Source: Eubacteriales bacterium (GTDB taxonomy: Bacteria > Bacillota > Clostridia > Oscillospirales > Acutalibacteraceae). Taken from it: DNA of 56,151 nt. Position 1 is the first letter of the stretch, and every line of letters starts with the position of its first letter. The notes under the pieces were generated by a model. The model was not told the DNA's origin and searched no databases. It worked only from the letters and a program-made list of their open reading frames with translations. The translations under genes were made by a program, and so were the position numbers. The stretch covers positions 1 to 56,151 of the forward strand of contig JAQXUH010000080.1 in assembly GCA_029219885.1 (NCBI GenBank), read 5' to 3'. Below are positions 47,927 through 56,151 of the stretch, piece after piece.

Positions 47927-49000
47927 CTACTTAATCTGTTTTATTTTAAATTCGCTTGAAGAAAAGAAGCTTTTATAAGCGTCGCAGTAGTCCTTGTCCT
48001 GCCTGTTTCTCCTGCATCCGCCGCCACGGCAGATATAAAAATATTGGCAGTTTTTACATTTATCGTCAAGCTTAAATGAAGTTTTAAGAAACTCTGCGGT
48101 TTTAGGAAGATTATACAATTCCTTGAATGATGAGTTGTTGATATTGCCCAAATACCACTCATCGGTACAGTAAAAGTCGCAAGGATACACACTTCCGTCG
48201 CCCTCAACTACAAACTGCGTTGAACAGCAGCCGTTCATACCGCACTGCTCGGCATTATTGCCTGACGCCAAAGCCACATAGTTGTCAAAGGTTCTGACGG
48301 AAACATAATCTCCACGCATATAATCGTTAAAGTATATGTTAAAGCATTTTGTAAGGAAATATGCGTAATCCTCGCAGGACATAAACATATCCTCGTCAAA
48401 TTCGCTTTTCATAGGTCTTAAGCCGATAATAAACTGAAGATAGCGAAGATTGTTTGATTTGAAAAATTTATACGCCTGACGAAAATTAAGAGCAGTATTT
48501 TTAGTCAAAACAGAGAGAATATTAAAGGAAACATTGTGCTTTTTTAAGCTTTCAATACCATTTATTACATCATCAAAGGACTCTCTGCCGTCGTAATAGA
48601 CGCGGTATTTGTTGAGTTCTCGGTCTCCGTCAAGGGAAACGCCGATTAAAAATCCGTTTTCGGCAAAGAACTTTGAATACTCGTCTGTAATGAGCGTTCC
48701 GTTAGTTTGCAGACAGTAATGAATTTTACTGTGCTTTTTATTATGTACTCTCGTATATTCCACAAAATCTTTATAAAAATCAATAGGCTGAAGCAACGGC
48801 TCACCGCCTTGAAAAGTGAAATATACATCTGTTCCGTCTGTAAATTCAAGAGCACTTTCAATAACCCTATGAGCAGTATCACAGGTCATCATTCCCTTTG
48901 AAAATTCACTTCTTTCATTGGCAAGAGAATGATAAAAGCAATACTTGCAGTCAAGGTTGCAGTTGCTTGATGACGGCTTTATCATTATAGAAATAGGCAT
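47927..49000 (-). CDS. Radical SAM/SPASM protein, anaerobic sulfatase-maturase-like
   Basis: IKPSSSNCNLDCKYCFYHSLAN; TFQGGEPLL; SPASM CSTQFVVEGDGSVYPCDFYC...CKNCQYFYICRGGGCRRNR. Confidence 0.88.
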   Translation of the reverse strand: MPISIMIKPSSSNCNLDCKYCFYHSLANERSEFSKGMMTCDTAHRVIESALEFTDGTDVYFTFQGGEPLLQPIDFYKDFVEYTRVHNKKHSKIHYCLQTNGTLITDEYSKFFAENGFLIGVSLDGDRELNKYRVYYDGRESFDDVINGIESLKKHNVSFNILSVLTKNTALNFRQAYKFFKSNNLRYLQFIIGLRPMKSEFDEDMFMSCEDYAYFLTKCFNIYFNDYMRGDYVSVRTFDNYVALASGNNAEQCGMNGCCSTQFVVEGDGSVYPCDFYCTDEWYLGNINNSSFKELYNLPKTAEFLKTSFKLDDKCKNCQYFYICRGGGCRRNRQDKDYCDAYKSFFSSSEFKIKQIK

Positions 49001-49024
49001 CTTGTCACCTGTTAGTAGATAGTT

Positions 49025-49231
49025 GGTTTAATGCAAAAATGGTTAGAGGCTAAAATCAACCCCTCCGTCAGCCTTTATGTCCAAGTTGCTACGAAACAGT
49101 CCACCGGACTGTTTCTCCCAAATCAAGGATTTGGAGCAACGGTCTCTTTTGCTGACGCAAAATTCACTCCTCCCCTTACACAGGTGAGGCTTAGTTTAGT
49201 TACAAATATAGTAAATAGCTTGCATAAAACC
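49025..49231. repeat. Structured intergenic element with short terminal inverted repeats (MITE/REP-like candidate)
   Basis: TIR-like GGTTTAATGCA (49025-49035) / TGCATAAAACC (49221-49231), 10/11; nested stems CGTCAGC/GCTGACG, GTTGCT/AGCAAC, GAAACAGTCC/GGACTGTTTC, CCAAATC/GATTTGG. Confidence 0.55.
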
Positions 49232-49273
49232 CTAAACTTAAGTATATAACATCAAGTTAAAATTGACAAGTGT

Positions 49274-50164
49274 TTATTTTCCGTTAGTTCTTGAAAACAC
49301 AGAATATTTACAATTTATATAATTATTGTTCTTAAATACCACCTTTTCAAAATTCACGGCGGAAATGGCACAATCGGTAATATTTTCAAAGGTACAGCCT
49401 GTAACAGTTATATTTGTGTGGTAAAGATTTTTAAAATAATTGTGAGTGCCTACACCTCGGAAAACATTTTTAAAGGTGCAGTTTTCGATTGTAATATTAT
49501 CATTCATTGTGTTGTCATAACAGGTAAAGCCGTAGAAGTGAGCCTTGTCGAGAATGTCAATTTGGATAGCTTCAGATGAACTGATATTAAGGTCAGACAC
49601 CTGACCTGAAAATGTACAGTTTCTGAAAGTTACATTTTTTGAGGCGGCAAGCTCTGCGTGGTGAGAATAATAGTTGTTGAGGAAAGTGACATTTTCTATC
49701 AAAACATTTTCAGCGTGACAGAGACGCAGCATACAGGACTGATTTTTGTTATAGTTTCCGTCAAGGGTGCCGTTTTTAATTACACATTCGGCAAGGGAAG
49801 AATATTTCGGATAGGGCTTGTCCTCAGGAGATTTGAAAATATTTCCTCTTTTTTTATTTGAATTGATAAGCCGTGCACCGCCTAAATCTACTGTGGTATA
49901 GCTTGTCAGGTGAACAGTCTGCCTGACTTCGTAGCTGCCTTTTTCGATAAATATTGTCAGCAAATTATTCTCGTCGGCGTTTTTTGAGGTATAGTCAAAG
50001 GCTTTTTTAAGAGAAGATGTGATGTTATCGGCAGAATACAGAGAAAGCAAAATTTCACCGCTTTCGTTTTTTACTGTCACCGTCTGTTTTGAAAAGCCTG
50101 CCGATAATAAAGTGAAAGGTATTACGGAAAGGAGTATTAAAAATGACAATATTTTTCTTTTCAC
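49274..50164 (-). CDS. Secreted right-handed beta-helix (pectate-lyase-fold) protein
   Basis: Signal peptide, then VLIENVTFLNNYYSH, NVTFRNCTFSG, NITIENCTFKNVFRGVG, NITVTGCTFENITD coil repeats. Confidence 0.8.
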   Translation of the reverse strand: MKRKILSFLILLSVIPFTLLSAGFSKQTVTVKNESGEILLSLYSADNITSSLKKAFDYTSKNADENNLLTIFIEKGSYEVRQTVHLTSYTTVDLGGARLINSNKKRGNIFKSPEDKPYPKYSSLAECVIKNGTLDGNYNKNQSCMLRLCHAENVLIENVTFLNNYYSHHAELAASKNVTFRNCTFSGQVSDLNISSSEAIQIDILDKAHFYGFTCYDNTMNDNITIENCTFKNVFRGVGTHNYFKNLYHTNITVTGCTFENITDCAISAVNFEKVVFKNNNYINCKYSVFSRTNGK

Positions 50165-50240
50165 TTTTATACCTCCCTACTTATTCTCATACTATTTTTC
50201 GCATTGGTAAAAAATAAATTCAATGTATCTTTTGGAAAGT

Positions 50241-50269
50241 TTGACATTGTAATAATATAGTGGTATAAT
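50241..50269 (+). promoter_or_regulatory. Consensus promoter for gldA-trpXYZ-like operon
   Basis: TTGACA (50241-50246) -17 nt- TATAAT (50264-50269). Confidence 0.7.
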
Positions 50270-50322
50270 TATTAGCATTATAATTATAAAATTAGTATAT
50301 AAATACAAGGAAGCGGATAATT

Positions 50323-51414
50323 TTGGAAAATTATTCTATTTCATTGCCAAGCTATTCCATCGGCAGCGATGTATATGGCAAGATTGGTGAAATATGTTCA
50401 CCTTTCGGCAGTAAGGTAATCTGTATCGGCGGAAAAACAGCCATTGAAAAATCAAGAGAGCTCATTGAAGAAAGCGTTAAAAATACGTCTCTTGACATTC
50501 TTGATTTTATTTGGTACGGCGGCGAGGCGTCATACGAAAATGTTGAGGCTCTTGAAAATAACGAGCTTGTAAAAAGTGCTGATATGATTTTTGCCATAGG
50601 CGGCGGAAAGGCACTTGATACTGCAAAAGCGTTGGCGTACAGAACGGGTAAGAATGTTTTTACATTCCCCACAATCGCATCAAACTGTGCAGGAACAACG
50701 GCAGTTTCGATTATGTATAACAGCGACGGCAGTTTTAAAGAGCCGTACTTCTTCCCTGCTCCTGCAAAGCATTGTTTCATCAATACAGAGATTATTGCTA
50801 AATCTCCTGCAAAATATATTTGGGCAGGTATGGGCGACACATACGCAAAATACTTTGAGGCAACAGTCAGCAGCCGAGGTGAAGATTTAGTTCACTATCA
50901 CGCTTTGGGTGTTACTACAAGCAAAATGTGCCTTGAGCCACTTCTCAAATACGGCAAGAAAGCAATGGACGATTTCAAAAACGGCATTGCAAGCTTTGAG
51001 GTTGAGCAGGCAATTTTAGCAGTAGTCGTTACAACAGGTATTGCGTCAATTCTTTTGACGGCAGAGCATATTATCGACTACAACACAGGTCTTGCCCACG
51101 CAGTATTTTATGCTCTCACATCTTTCCCGCATATTGAGGAAAGGCATCTTCACGGCGAGGTTGTTGGATACGGCGTGTTGATTCTTCTTCTCGTTGACAA
51201 TGACAAGGAAATGTTCAGGACAATGTTTGATTTTAACAAATCAATAGGACTTCCCACCTGTCTTGCAGATATTGAGATGAGCGAAAGTGACCTTGACAGA
51301 CTTGTACCTATGGTTTGTGCTATGAAAGACATTGACCACAATCCGTATAAGATTACCGAGGAAATGGTTTTAAAAGCTTTTAAAGAGCTTGAAAAATATA
51401 TTAAAAATAATTAA
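50323..51414 (+). CDS. Iron-containing alcohol dehydrogenase / glycerol dehydrogenase-like (TTG start)
   Basis: ADMIFAIGGGKALDTAKALAYRTGKNVFTFPTIASNCAGTTAVSIMY; GLAHAVFYALTSFPHIEERHLHGEVVGYGVL. Confidence 0.88.
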   Translation: MENYSISLPSYSIGSDVYGKIGEICSPFGSKVICIGGKTAIEKSRELIEESVKNTSLDILDFIWYGGEASYENVEALENNELVKSADMIFAIGGGKALDTAKALAYRTGKNVFTFPTIASNCAGTTAVSIMYNSDGSFKEPYFFPAPAKHCFINTEIIAKSPAKYIWAGMGDTYAKYFEATVSSRGEDLVHYHALGVTTSKMCLEPLLKYGKKAMDDFKNGIASFEVEQAILAVVVTTGIASILLTAEHIIDYNTGLAHAVFYALTSFPHIEERHLHGEVVGYGVLILLLVDNDKEMFRTMFDFNKSIGLPTCLADIEMSESDLDRLVPMVCAMKDIDHNPYKITEEMVLKAFKELEKYIKNN

Positions 51415-51426
51415 GAGGTGCTTAAT

Positions 51427-52443
51427 ATGAAAAAGACACTTAAAAAAGTTCTTGCAGTTATGCTTACACTGACACTTACTGTTCTTTGCTTTGCAGGCTG
51501 TTCGTCAAGTTCCGGTACAGAAGAGCCTGACGGCAACGATACAGAAAAAACTGCAAAGTTCGGTATTGTAGTACAGACAGGTGCAAACGGTGCGTTTGTT
51601 GATATGAAAGACGGTATCATTGAAGAAATGAAAGCTAACGGCTTTGAGAACGCAACCTTTGATTATAAAGATGCTCAAGGCGACCCTGCTGCTTTGACAA
51701 CAATCATCAGTGCTATGGACGACGGCAGTTATGACGCTATCTTCACTATCGGTACTGCTTGTACTCAGACACTTGTTAATCTTGCATCGGAGACACCTTG
51801 TTTCTTCTGTGCAGTTTCCGCTCCTGTTCAGGCTCAGGTAATTACTGATATGAGCACTCCTGACAAGAACGCTACCGGCACATCAAATGCAATTCCTGTT
51901 TCAGACATTATTGAAATGGGATACAAGATTACTCCTGATGTTACAAAGTGGGGTTTTGTTTACTCAACCTCTCAGGTCAACGCAGTTGATACTGTAAACT
52001 CTGCTCAGGAATATCTTGACGGCAAGGGAATTGCTTATGATTCAGCTACTGTTGAAACTTCGGCAGATGTAAAGTCAGCAACAGAAACACTTATTGCTAA
52101 CGGCTGTGACGTTATCTTTGTTCCTAACGACGCTATCGTTCAGGACGGCGTGGCTGCTCTTGCACAGGTTTGCGAGGAAGAAAAAATTCCAACCTACTGT
52201 TCATCTGCTACTACTGTAAACAGCGGTTGTCTTGCTACTCTTGCCATTGATGATAAGGGCATCGGTGCAAAGACTGCTGACAAGTGCATTGAATATATGA
52301 ACGGCACAGCAATTACAGAAATCGAGTCAGAGGTTGTAGGCATTGACTACTGCACATTTAATGGAAGTGTTGCATCATCACTCGGTCTTGACGCTCCGAC
52401 TCAGGACACAATCGGCTACGAAATTCAGGTTGTAGGCCAATAA
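51427..52443 (+). CDS. ABC transporter substrate-binding lipoprotein (ABC_sub_bind / TrpX-type)
   Basis: Lipobox LTVLCFAGCSSS; KFGIVVQTGANGAFVDMKDGIIEEMKANGFENATFDYKDAQGD. Confidence 0.88.
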   Translation: MKKTLKKVLAVMLTLTLTVLCFAGCSSSSGTEEPDGNDTEKTAKFGIVVQTGANGAFVDMKDGIIEEMKANGFENATFDYKDAQGDPAALTTIISAMDDGSYDAIFTIGTACTQTLVNLASETPCFFCAVSAPVQAQVITDMSTPDKNATGTSNAIPVSDIIEMGYKITPDVTKWGFVYSTSQVNAVDTVNSAQEYLDGKGIAYDSATVETSADVKSATETLIANGCDVIFVPNDAIVQDGVAALAQVCEEEKIPTYCSSATTVNSGCLATLAIDDKGIGAKTADKCIEYMNGTAITEIESEVVGIDYCTFNGSVASSLGLDAPTQDTIGYEIQVVGQ

Positions 52444-52473
52444 ATCTATCATTAGCATTAGGAAACCAAAATT

Positions 52474-53388
52474 ATGCAGGTTTATATTACAGCCATTGAG
52501 GAAGGCTTTTTATACGGTCTTTTAGCTCTCGGCGTTTACATTTCACTCAGAATACTCGACATTCCCGACCTTACAACAGAAGGCTCTTTCGGCTTCGGCT
52601 CAGCAGTTGCGGCAGTTGTGGCATCACAAGGTTTCAGCTTTTTAAGCTTTCTTGCAGCATTTGCGGCAGGTGTGCTGGCAGGCGTTGTAACGGGACTTCT
52701 CCAAACAAAGCTTAAGGTCCACCCTGTTCTTGCAGGTATTATTACAATGAGCGGTCTTTACTCCATAAATCTTATGGTGAGAGGCTCGTCGAACTTGAAC
52801 TTCAACGATAATTCAGTATTTACAAGACTTTTCAAGGCTCTCGGCGTTTCAGGTGCAGACAAGAAAATTGTAGGTCTTATCGTTGGTGCGATTATTTGTA
52901 TTATTGTTCTTGTGCTTGTAATAATCTTTTTCAGGACACATTTGGGACTTTGCATCAGAGCAACAGGCGACAATCCCGATATGGTTAAAGCGTCATCCGT
53001 CAATGTTGACTTTTCGCTGATTTTCGGTCTTGCACTTGCCAACGGACTTATCGCTCTTTCGGGTGCTCTTATTTCTCACTACTTAGGTCTTTCCGACCAG
53101 AGCTTTTCAAACGGCACGCTTATTTATGGTCTTGCCGCTGTTATTATCGGTGAAGCGATTTTCGGCAAGAGAAGTGTTGCTTTAGGCTTTACAAGTGCAG
53201 TTGTGGGCTCGGTGGTTTATAAGATAATTATGGCGTTTGTTATTGACGTTTCTCTTTTCGGAAAGAACAGCGAGAATCTTATGAAGCTCACCTGTGCAAT
53301 TATCGTTGCCGCTACTCTTGTTATTCCTGAAATTAAAAACAGAATCAAGAACAGCAAGGTGAAGAAGGAGGCAAAGAAGAATGCTTGA
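52474..53388 (+). CDS. ABC transporter permease (TrpY-type)
   Basis: GLLALGVYISLRILDIPDLTTEGSFGFGSAVAA; GLRATGDNPDM-like GLCIRATGDNPDMVKASSV. Confidence 0.9.
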   Translation: MQVYITAIEEGFLYGLLALGVYISLRILDIPDLTTEGSFGFGSAVAAVVASQGFSFLSFLAAFAAGVLAGVVTGLLQTKLKVHPVLAGIITMSGLYSINLMVRGSSNLNFNDNSVFTRLFKALGVSGADKKIVGLIVGAIICIIVLVLVIIFFRTHLGLCIRATGDNPDMVKASSVNVDFSLIFGLALANGLIALSGALISHYLGLSDQSFSNGTLIYGLAAVIIGEAIFGKRSVALGFTSAVVGSVVYKIIMAFVIDVSLFGKNSENLMKLTCAIIVAATLVIPEIKNRIKNSKVKKEAKKNA

Positions 53389-54178
53389 AATTAAGAATGT
53401 TTCAAAGACCTTTGCCAAGGACACAGTCAACGAGCATTTGGCTCTTAACAATGTAAATCTCAGCCTGAAAAAAGGCGATTTTGTAACTATTGTGGGCTCT
53501 AATGGTGCAGGAAAATCCACACTTTTCAATATGATTTGCGGAACATATCTGCAGGACAAGGGCAGTATTACTCTTGACGGCAAGGATATTTCGTTTATGC
53601 CTGAACATAAGCGTGCAAAGCTTATCGGCAGAGTTTTTCAGGACCCGATGAAAGGCACGGCACCGAATATGACTATTGAGGAAAATCTTGCTCTCGCCTA
53701 CTCACGTGCAGGCTCAGGATTTTTCTCTCAGGCTGTTGGAAAGAAAAAGAGAGAGCTTTTCAGGGAAGAAGTCAGCAGGTTCAATATGGGACTTGAGGAC
53801 AGAATGAAAACGAAGATTGGTCTTCTTTCAGGCGGTCAAAGACAGGTAATCACTCTTTTGATGTGCACCATAGTTACACCGAAACTGCTGCTCCTTGATG
53901 AGCACACAGCGGCACTTGACCCTGTAACTGCTGACAAGGTTATGGATATAACAAACAGAATTGTTAAAGAAAATAATCTTACAACAATGATGATTACTCA
54001 CAATATGTCCCAGGCTCTCACCACCGGAACGAGAACTATTATGATGGACTCAGGCGAAATCATCATCGACCTTGACAGCGACACAAGAAAGGAAATGACT
54101 GTCCCCGACCTTTTGAATCTTTATAAGGAAAAAGAAAATAAAGACTTTGATAACGACAGAATCCTTTTGCAGAAATAA
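53381..54178 (+). CDS. ABC transporter ATP-binding protein (TrpZ-type)
   Basis: Walker A GSNGAGKSTLFN, signature LSGGQRQVITLLM, Walker B LLLLDEHTAALD. Confidence 0.93.
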   Translation: MLEIKNVSKTFAKDTVNEHLALNNVNLSLKKGDFVTIVGSNGAGKSTLFNMICGTYLQDKGSITLDGKDISFMPEHKRAKLIGRVFQDPMKGTAPNMTIEENLALAYSRAGSGFFSQAVGKKKRELFREEVSRFNMGLEDRMKTKIGLLSGGQRQVITLLMCTIVTPKLLLLDEHTAALDPVTADKVMDITNRIVKENNLTTMMITHNMSQALTTGTRTIMMDSGEIIIDLDSDTRKEMTVPDLLNLYKEKENKDFDNDRILLQK

Positions 54179-54181
54179 ATT

Positions 54182-54222
54182 AAAGGCTGTGACATAGCAT
54201 ATGCTAAGTCATAGCCTTTTTG
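54182..54222 (+). terminator. Terminator after ABC operon
   Basis: AAAGGCTgTGACaTAGC atat GCTAaGTCAtAGCCTTTTT. Confidence 0.8.
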
Positions 54223-54238
54223 TGTGCGGTTTTATGTA

Positions 54239-54274
54239 CTGTTACTTTACAAATACTGTAACAGATGTTATGAT
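54239..54274 (+). promoter_or_regulatory. Promoter with flanking inverted repeat for EVE/nuclease gene
   Basis: CTGTTAC (54239-54245)-N12-GTAACAG (54258-54264) bracketing -35 TTTACA (54246-54251); -17 nt- TATGAT (54269-54274). Confidence 0.6.
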
Positions 54275-54302
54275 ATTTTTATAAATACAGGGAGTGGCTT
54301 TT

Positions 54303-55751
54303 ATGTTTAATCAATATCATTGGAATAACTATCTAAACTCAGGCGGAAAAGAAGTTGCAGAAATGTTTGAGCGTAACCTGACAGGTAATTTTTCTGAGGA
54401 ATATATCTATAAAATCACCAAACTGCATAGTACATATTGTCCAAGTAAAAAAATTCAACAAATAATAAAAGATGATTTACAATCAATTTTACAAGGCGAA
54501 AACATTAGAAAAGTTGACAGTCTTGATAAGTTGAAAAAATACATTCAAAAATTCTTATACAAAGGTAATATTCCTACAAAAGAAATTTTTGAAGAATTTG
54601 TTAGCTGTTTAGCATATTATACCACTCTTCTTTCAATCAATTCAAACACTTTCTATGTTCCGTATTATTTTCAATATAATTTCAATATATTTAATAAAAT
54701 TTGCAAAGAATTTGATATTGAGTTAGGAGAAATACCAGCAAGCATAAATTACGAAGATAGATTCTATTACTATGAAAGCGTTTGCTTATCCCTTGAAAAC
54801 TTTAGAAAAAAGCATAATATGAATTTTTATGAATTATGTGCCTTTCTGTATGATTTTGCACCTAAAAGTATTGGTGGAATGGATTATATAATTGACATAA
54901 ATGAGTTGCCTGAACCGACAGGTGCCTATCTAATTGGCGGTTCACAGAATGACGAATTTCTTTCTATGGAAGAAGACACAGTTGCACTTTGGCAATCTAA
55001 CCCTGAAACAAAGCCCGGCGATATGATTGTTATGTATTTAAAGACACCTATATCTGCAATAGACTCTGTATGGCGTAGTGTATCTGAAGGATTTAACGAC
55101 CCTTTCTTTTGGGGATATAGATGCACATATATAGCTAAACCGACTAAGGTAAAAAAAGTGACGCTTAAAGGACTTAGACGAGATAAGATACTGAACAAAC
55201 TTCCTATTGTAAAGAAAAATATGCAAGGTGTAAACGGAGTTGAACTTTTACCGTCACAGTATAATCATCTTATGGACTTAACAAAAAGTCCGCAGTTAAA
55301 GTTGGAGTACGAAACTCAATTAAATGACATTGAGCTTACCACCGAAAAGCATGTTGAAGATAAGCTCATCAAACCGTTATTAAAGAAACTCGGCTACAAA
55401 TTGACTGAATACAAGCAACAAGTACATATTGAAATCGGCAATCACAATGCAGTTGAAATTCCTGATTTTCTGCTATTACCGAAAGAAATACCAGGTAAAC
55501 AAACTGCATTTGCTGTTATTGAAGCCAAATTTGATATACCGAATCAAAAGGCTTTTGCTGATGCAAAAATTCAAGCACGAAGTTATGCAAGACAGGTATT
55601 AGCAAAATATTCTGTTATTGCATCTAAAAACAAGATTTTTGTTTCATCTGTTGACGATGATTTTGACAACGATTTCTTTGTGAAAACTTGGGAAGAATTA
55701 AACAATCCCGATACACTTTCGCAGCTAAAAAAGATAATAGGAAAGAAATAA
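54303..55751 (+). CDS. Putative modified-DNA restriction protein: helical N-terminus, EVE/PUA-like domain, C-terminal PD-(D/E)XK (HsdR_N-like) nuclease
   Basis: GAYLIGGSQNDEF...ALWQSNPETKPGDMIVMYLKTPISAIDSVWRSVSE (EVE-like); EDKLIKPLLKKLGYKLTEYKQQVHIEIGNHNAVEIPDFLLLP...AFAVIEAKFD (PD-x-EAK). ATG 54303 after GGGAG. Confidence 0.65.
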   Translation: MFNQYHWNNYLNSGGKEVAEMFERNLTGNFSEEYIYKITKLHSTYCPSKKIQQIIKDDLQSILQGENIRKVDSLDKLKKYIQKFLYKGNIPTKEIFEEFVSCLAYYTTLLSINSNTFYVPYYFQYNFNIFNKICKEFDIELGEIPASINYEDRFYYYESVCLSLENFRKKHNMNFYELCAFLYDFAPKSIGGMDYIIDINELPEPTGAYLIGGSQNDEFLSMEEDTVALWQSNPETKPGDMIVMYLKTPISAIDSVWRSVSEGFNDPFFWGYRCTYIAKPTKVKKVTLKGLRRDKILNKLPIVKKNMQGVNGVELLPSQYNHLMDLTKSPQLKLEYETQLNDIELTTEKHVEDKLIKPLLKKLGYKLTEYKQQVHIEIGNHNAVEIPDFLLLPKEIPGKQTAFAVIEAKFDIPNQKAFADAKIQARSYARQVLAKYSVIASKNKIFVSSVDDDFDNDFFVKTWEELNNPDTLSQLKKIIGKK

Positions 55752-55754
55752 ACA

Positions 55755-55796
55755 AAAACTCCAAGCAATTTGAAACTGCTTGGAGTTTTTTCATTA
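55755..55796. terminator. Bidirectional terminator
   Basis: AAAACTCCAAGCA atttgaaac TGCTTGGAGTTTTTT. Confidence 0.85.
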
Positions 55797-56151
55797 TTAA
55801 AAATGAGTTATGGTGATGTTATTTTCTGTGAAAGCGGTGCGGAGCTTTTGAACGAAGGCAAGTGCCTTTTCGCCGTCGCCGTGAACGCAGACGCTGTCGG
55901 CTTTGATTTTGATAACCGAGCCGTCAATTGCCGTAACCTCACCTTTTAAAATCATACCGAGAACTCGGCTTACCGCTTCGTCTTCATCAGTAATCATTGC
56001 ACCCTCTTTAGTTCGTGCCACAAGACTTCCATCAGGCTCATAGGCTCTGTCGGCAAAGACCTCGCAGGCATAAGGAAGTCCCTGCTTTTCTGCCTGCATA
56101 ACCATCTGAGAGCCGAAAGGTGCAAGGAGCTTTATACTGCTGTCAAATTCC
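55797..56151 (-). CDS. pxpA: 5-oxoprolinase subunit A (LamB/YcsF family), partial at right edge
   Basis: EVFADRAYEPDGSLVARTKEGAMI...ADSVCVHGD; frame continues upstream to the edge as EFDSSIKLLAPFGSQMVMQ. Confidence 0.9.
   Translation of the reverse strand, partial: EFDSSIKLLAPFGSQMVMQAEKQGLPYACEVFADRAYEPDGSLVARTKEGAMITDEDEAVSRVLGMILKGEVTAIDGSVIKIKADSVCVHGDGEKALAFVQKLRTAFTENNITITHF

Noticed and set aside
49031-49249. 72-aa plus ORF (MQKWLEAKINPSVSLYV...) as a possible RiPP precursor for the adjacent radical SAM
   Set aside because: It coincides exactly with the palindromic repeat element and has no RBS; peptide-like appearance is most likely fortuitous.
50166-50320. T-box or other riboswitch upstream of the trpXYZ-like operon
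   Set aside because: Only ~50 nt separate the predicted start from the TTG start codon; no specifier or antiterminator-like structure is visible.

Overview
This 56 kb window looks like chromosomal DNA of a low-to-mid GC anaerobic Firmicute, Ruminococcus/Clostridia-like. The taxon is inferred from gene content only. The left half has housekeeping blocks: mltG, a U32 peptidase, a PBP and a WYL regulator; a run of 5-formyl-THF cyclo-ligase, DJ-1, GNAT, DUF2156, tmk and DUF896; the dgt-dnaG-rpoD macromolecular synthesis block; and glmS. The middle and right are accessory, glycan-oriented genes: a partial GH43 protein that the ORF track misses because it runs off the left edge, a GH127 beta-L-arabinofuranosidase, a large GH38/GH57-like protein, three GPH/MFS sugar transporters, a beta-helix protein, an LRR protein with CxxC repeats and a single dockerin-like loop, and an anSME-like radical SAM. 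A gldA-like gene precedes a trpXYZ-type ABC operon. The right end has a stand-alone EVE/PUA-like plus PD-(D/E)XK nuclease gene and a partial pxpA. Best candidates for new biology: (1) the stand-alone EVE-like/PD-(D/E)XK protein, with a CTGTTAC-N12-GTAACAG inverted repeat around its -35; (2) an independent ~230-nt structured sRNA candidate with a consensus promoter and terminator; (3) the 838-aa GH38/57-like putative CAZyme; (4) a MocR/PdxR-like regulator with Ala at the PLP-lysine position, divergent from pyridoxal kinase; (5) an anSME-like SPASM protein paired with a lipoprotein resembling a catalytically dead transglutaminase. No tRNA, rRNA or CRISPR array was recognised. All family assignments come from reading motifs by eye; no database search was run.
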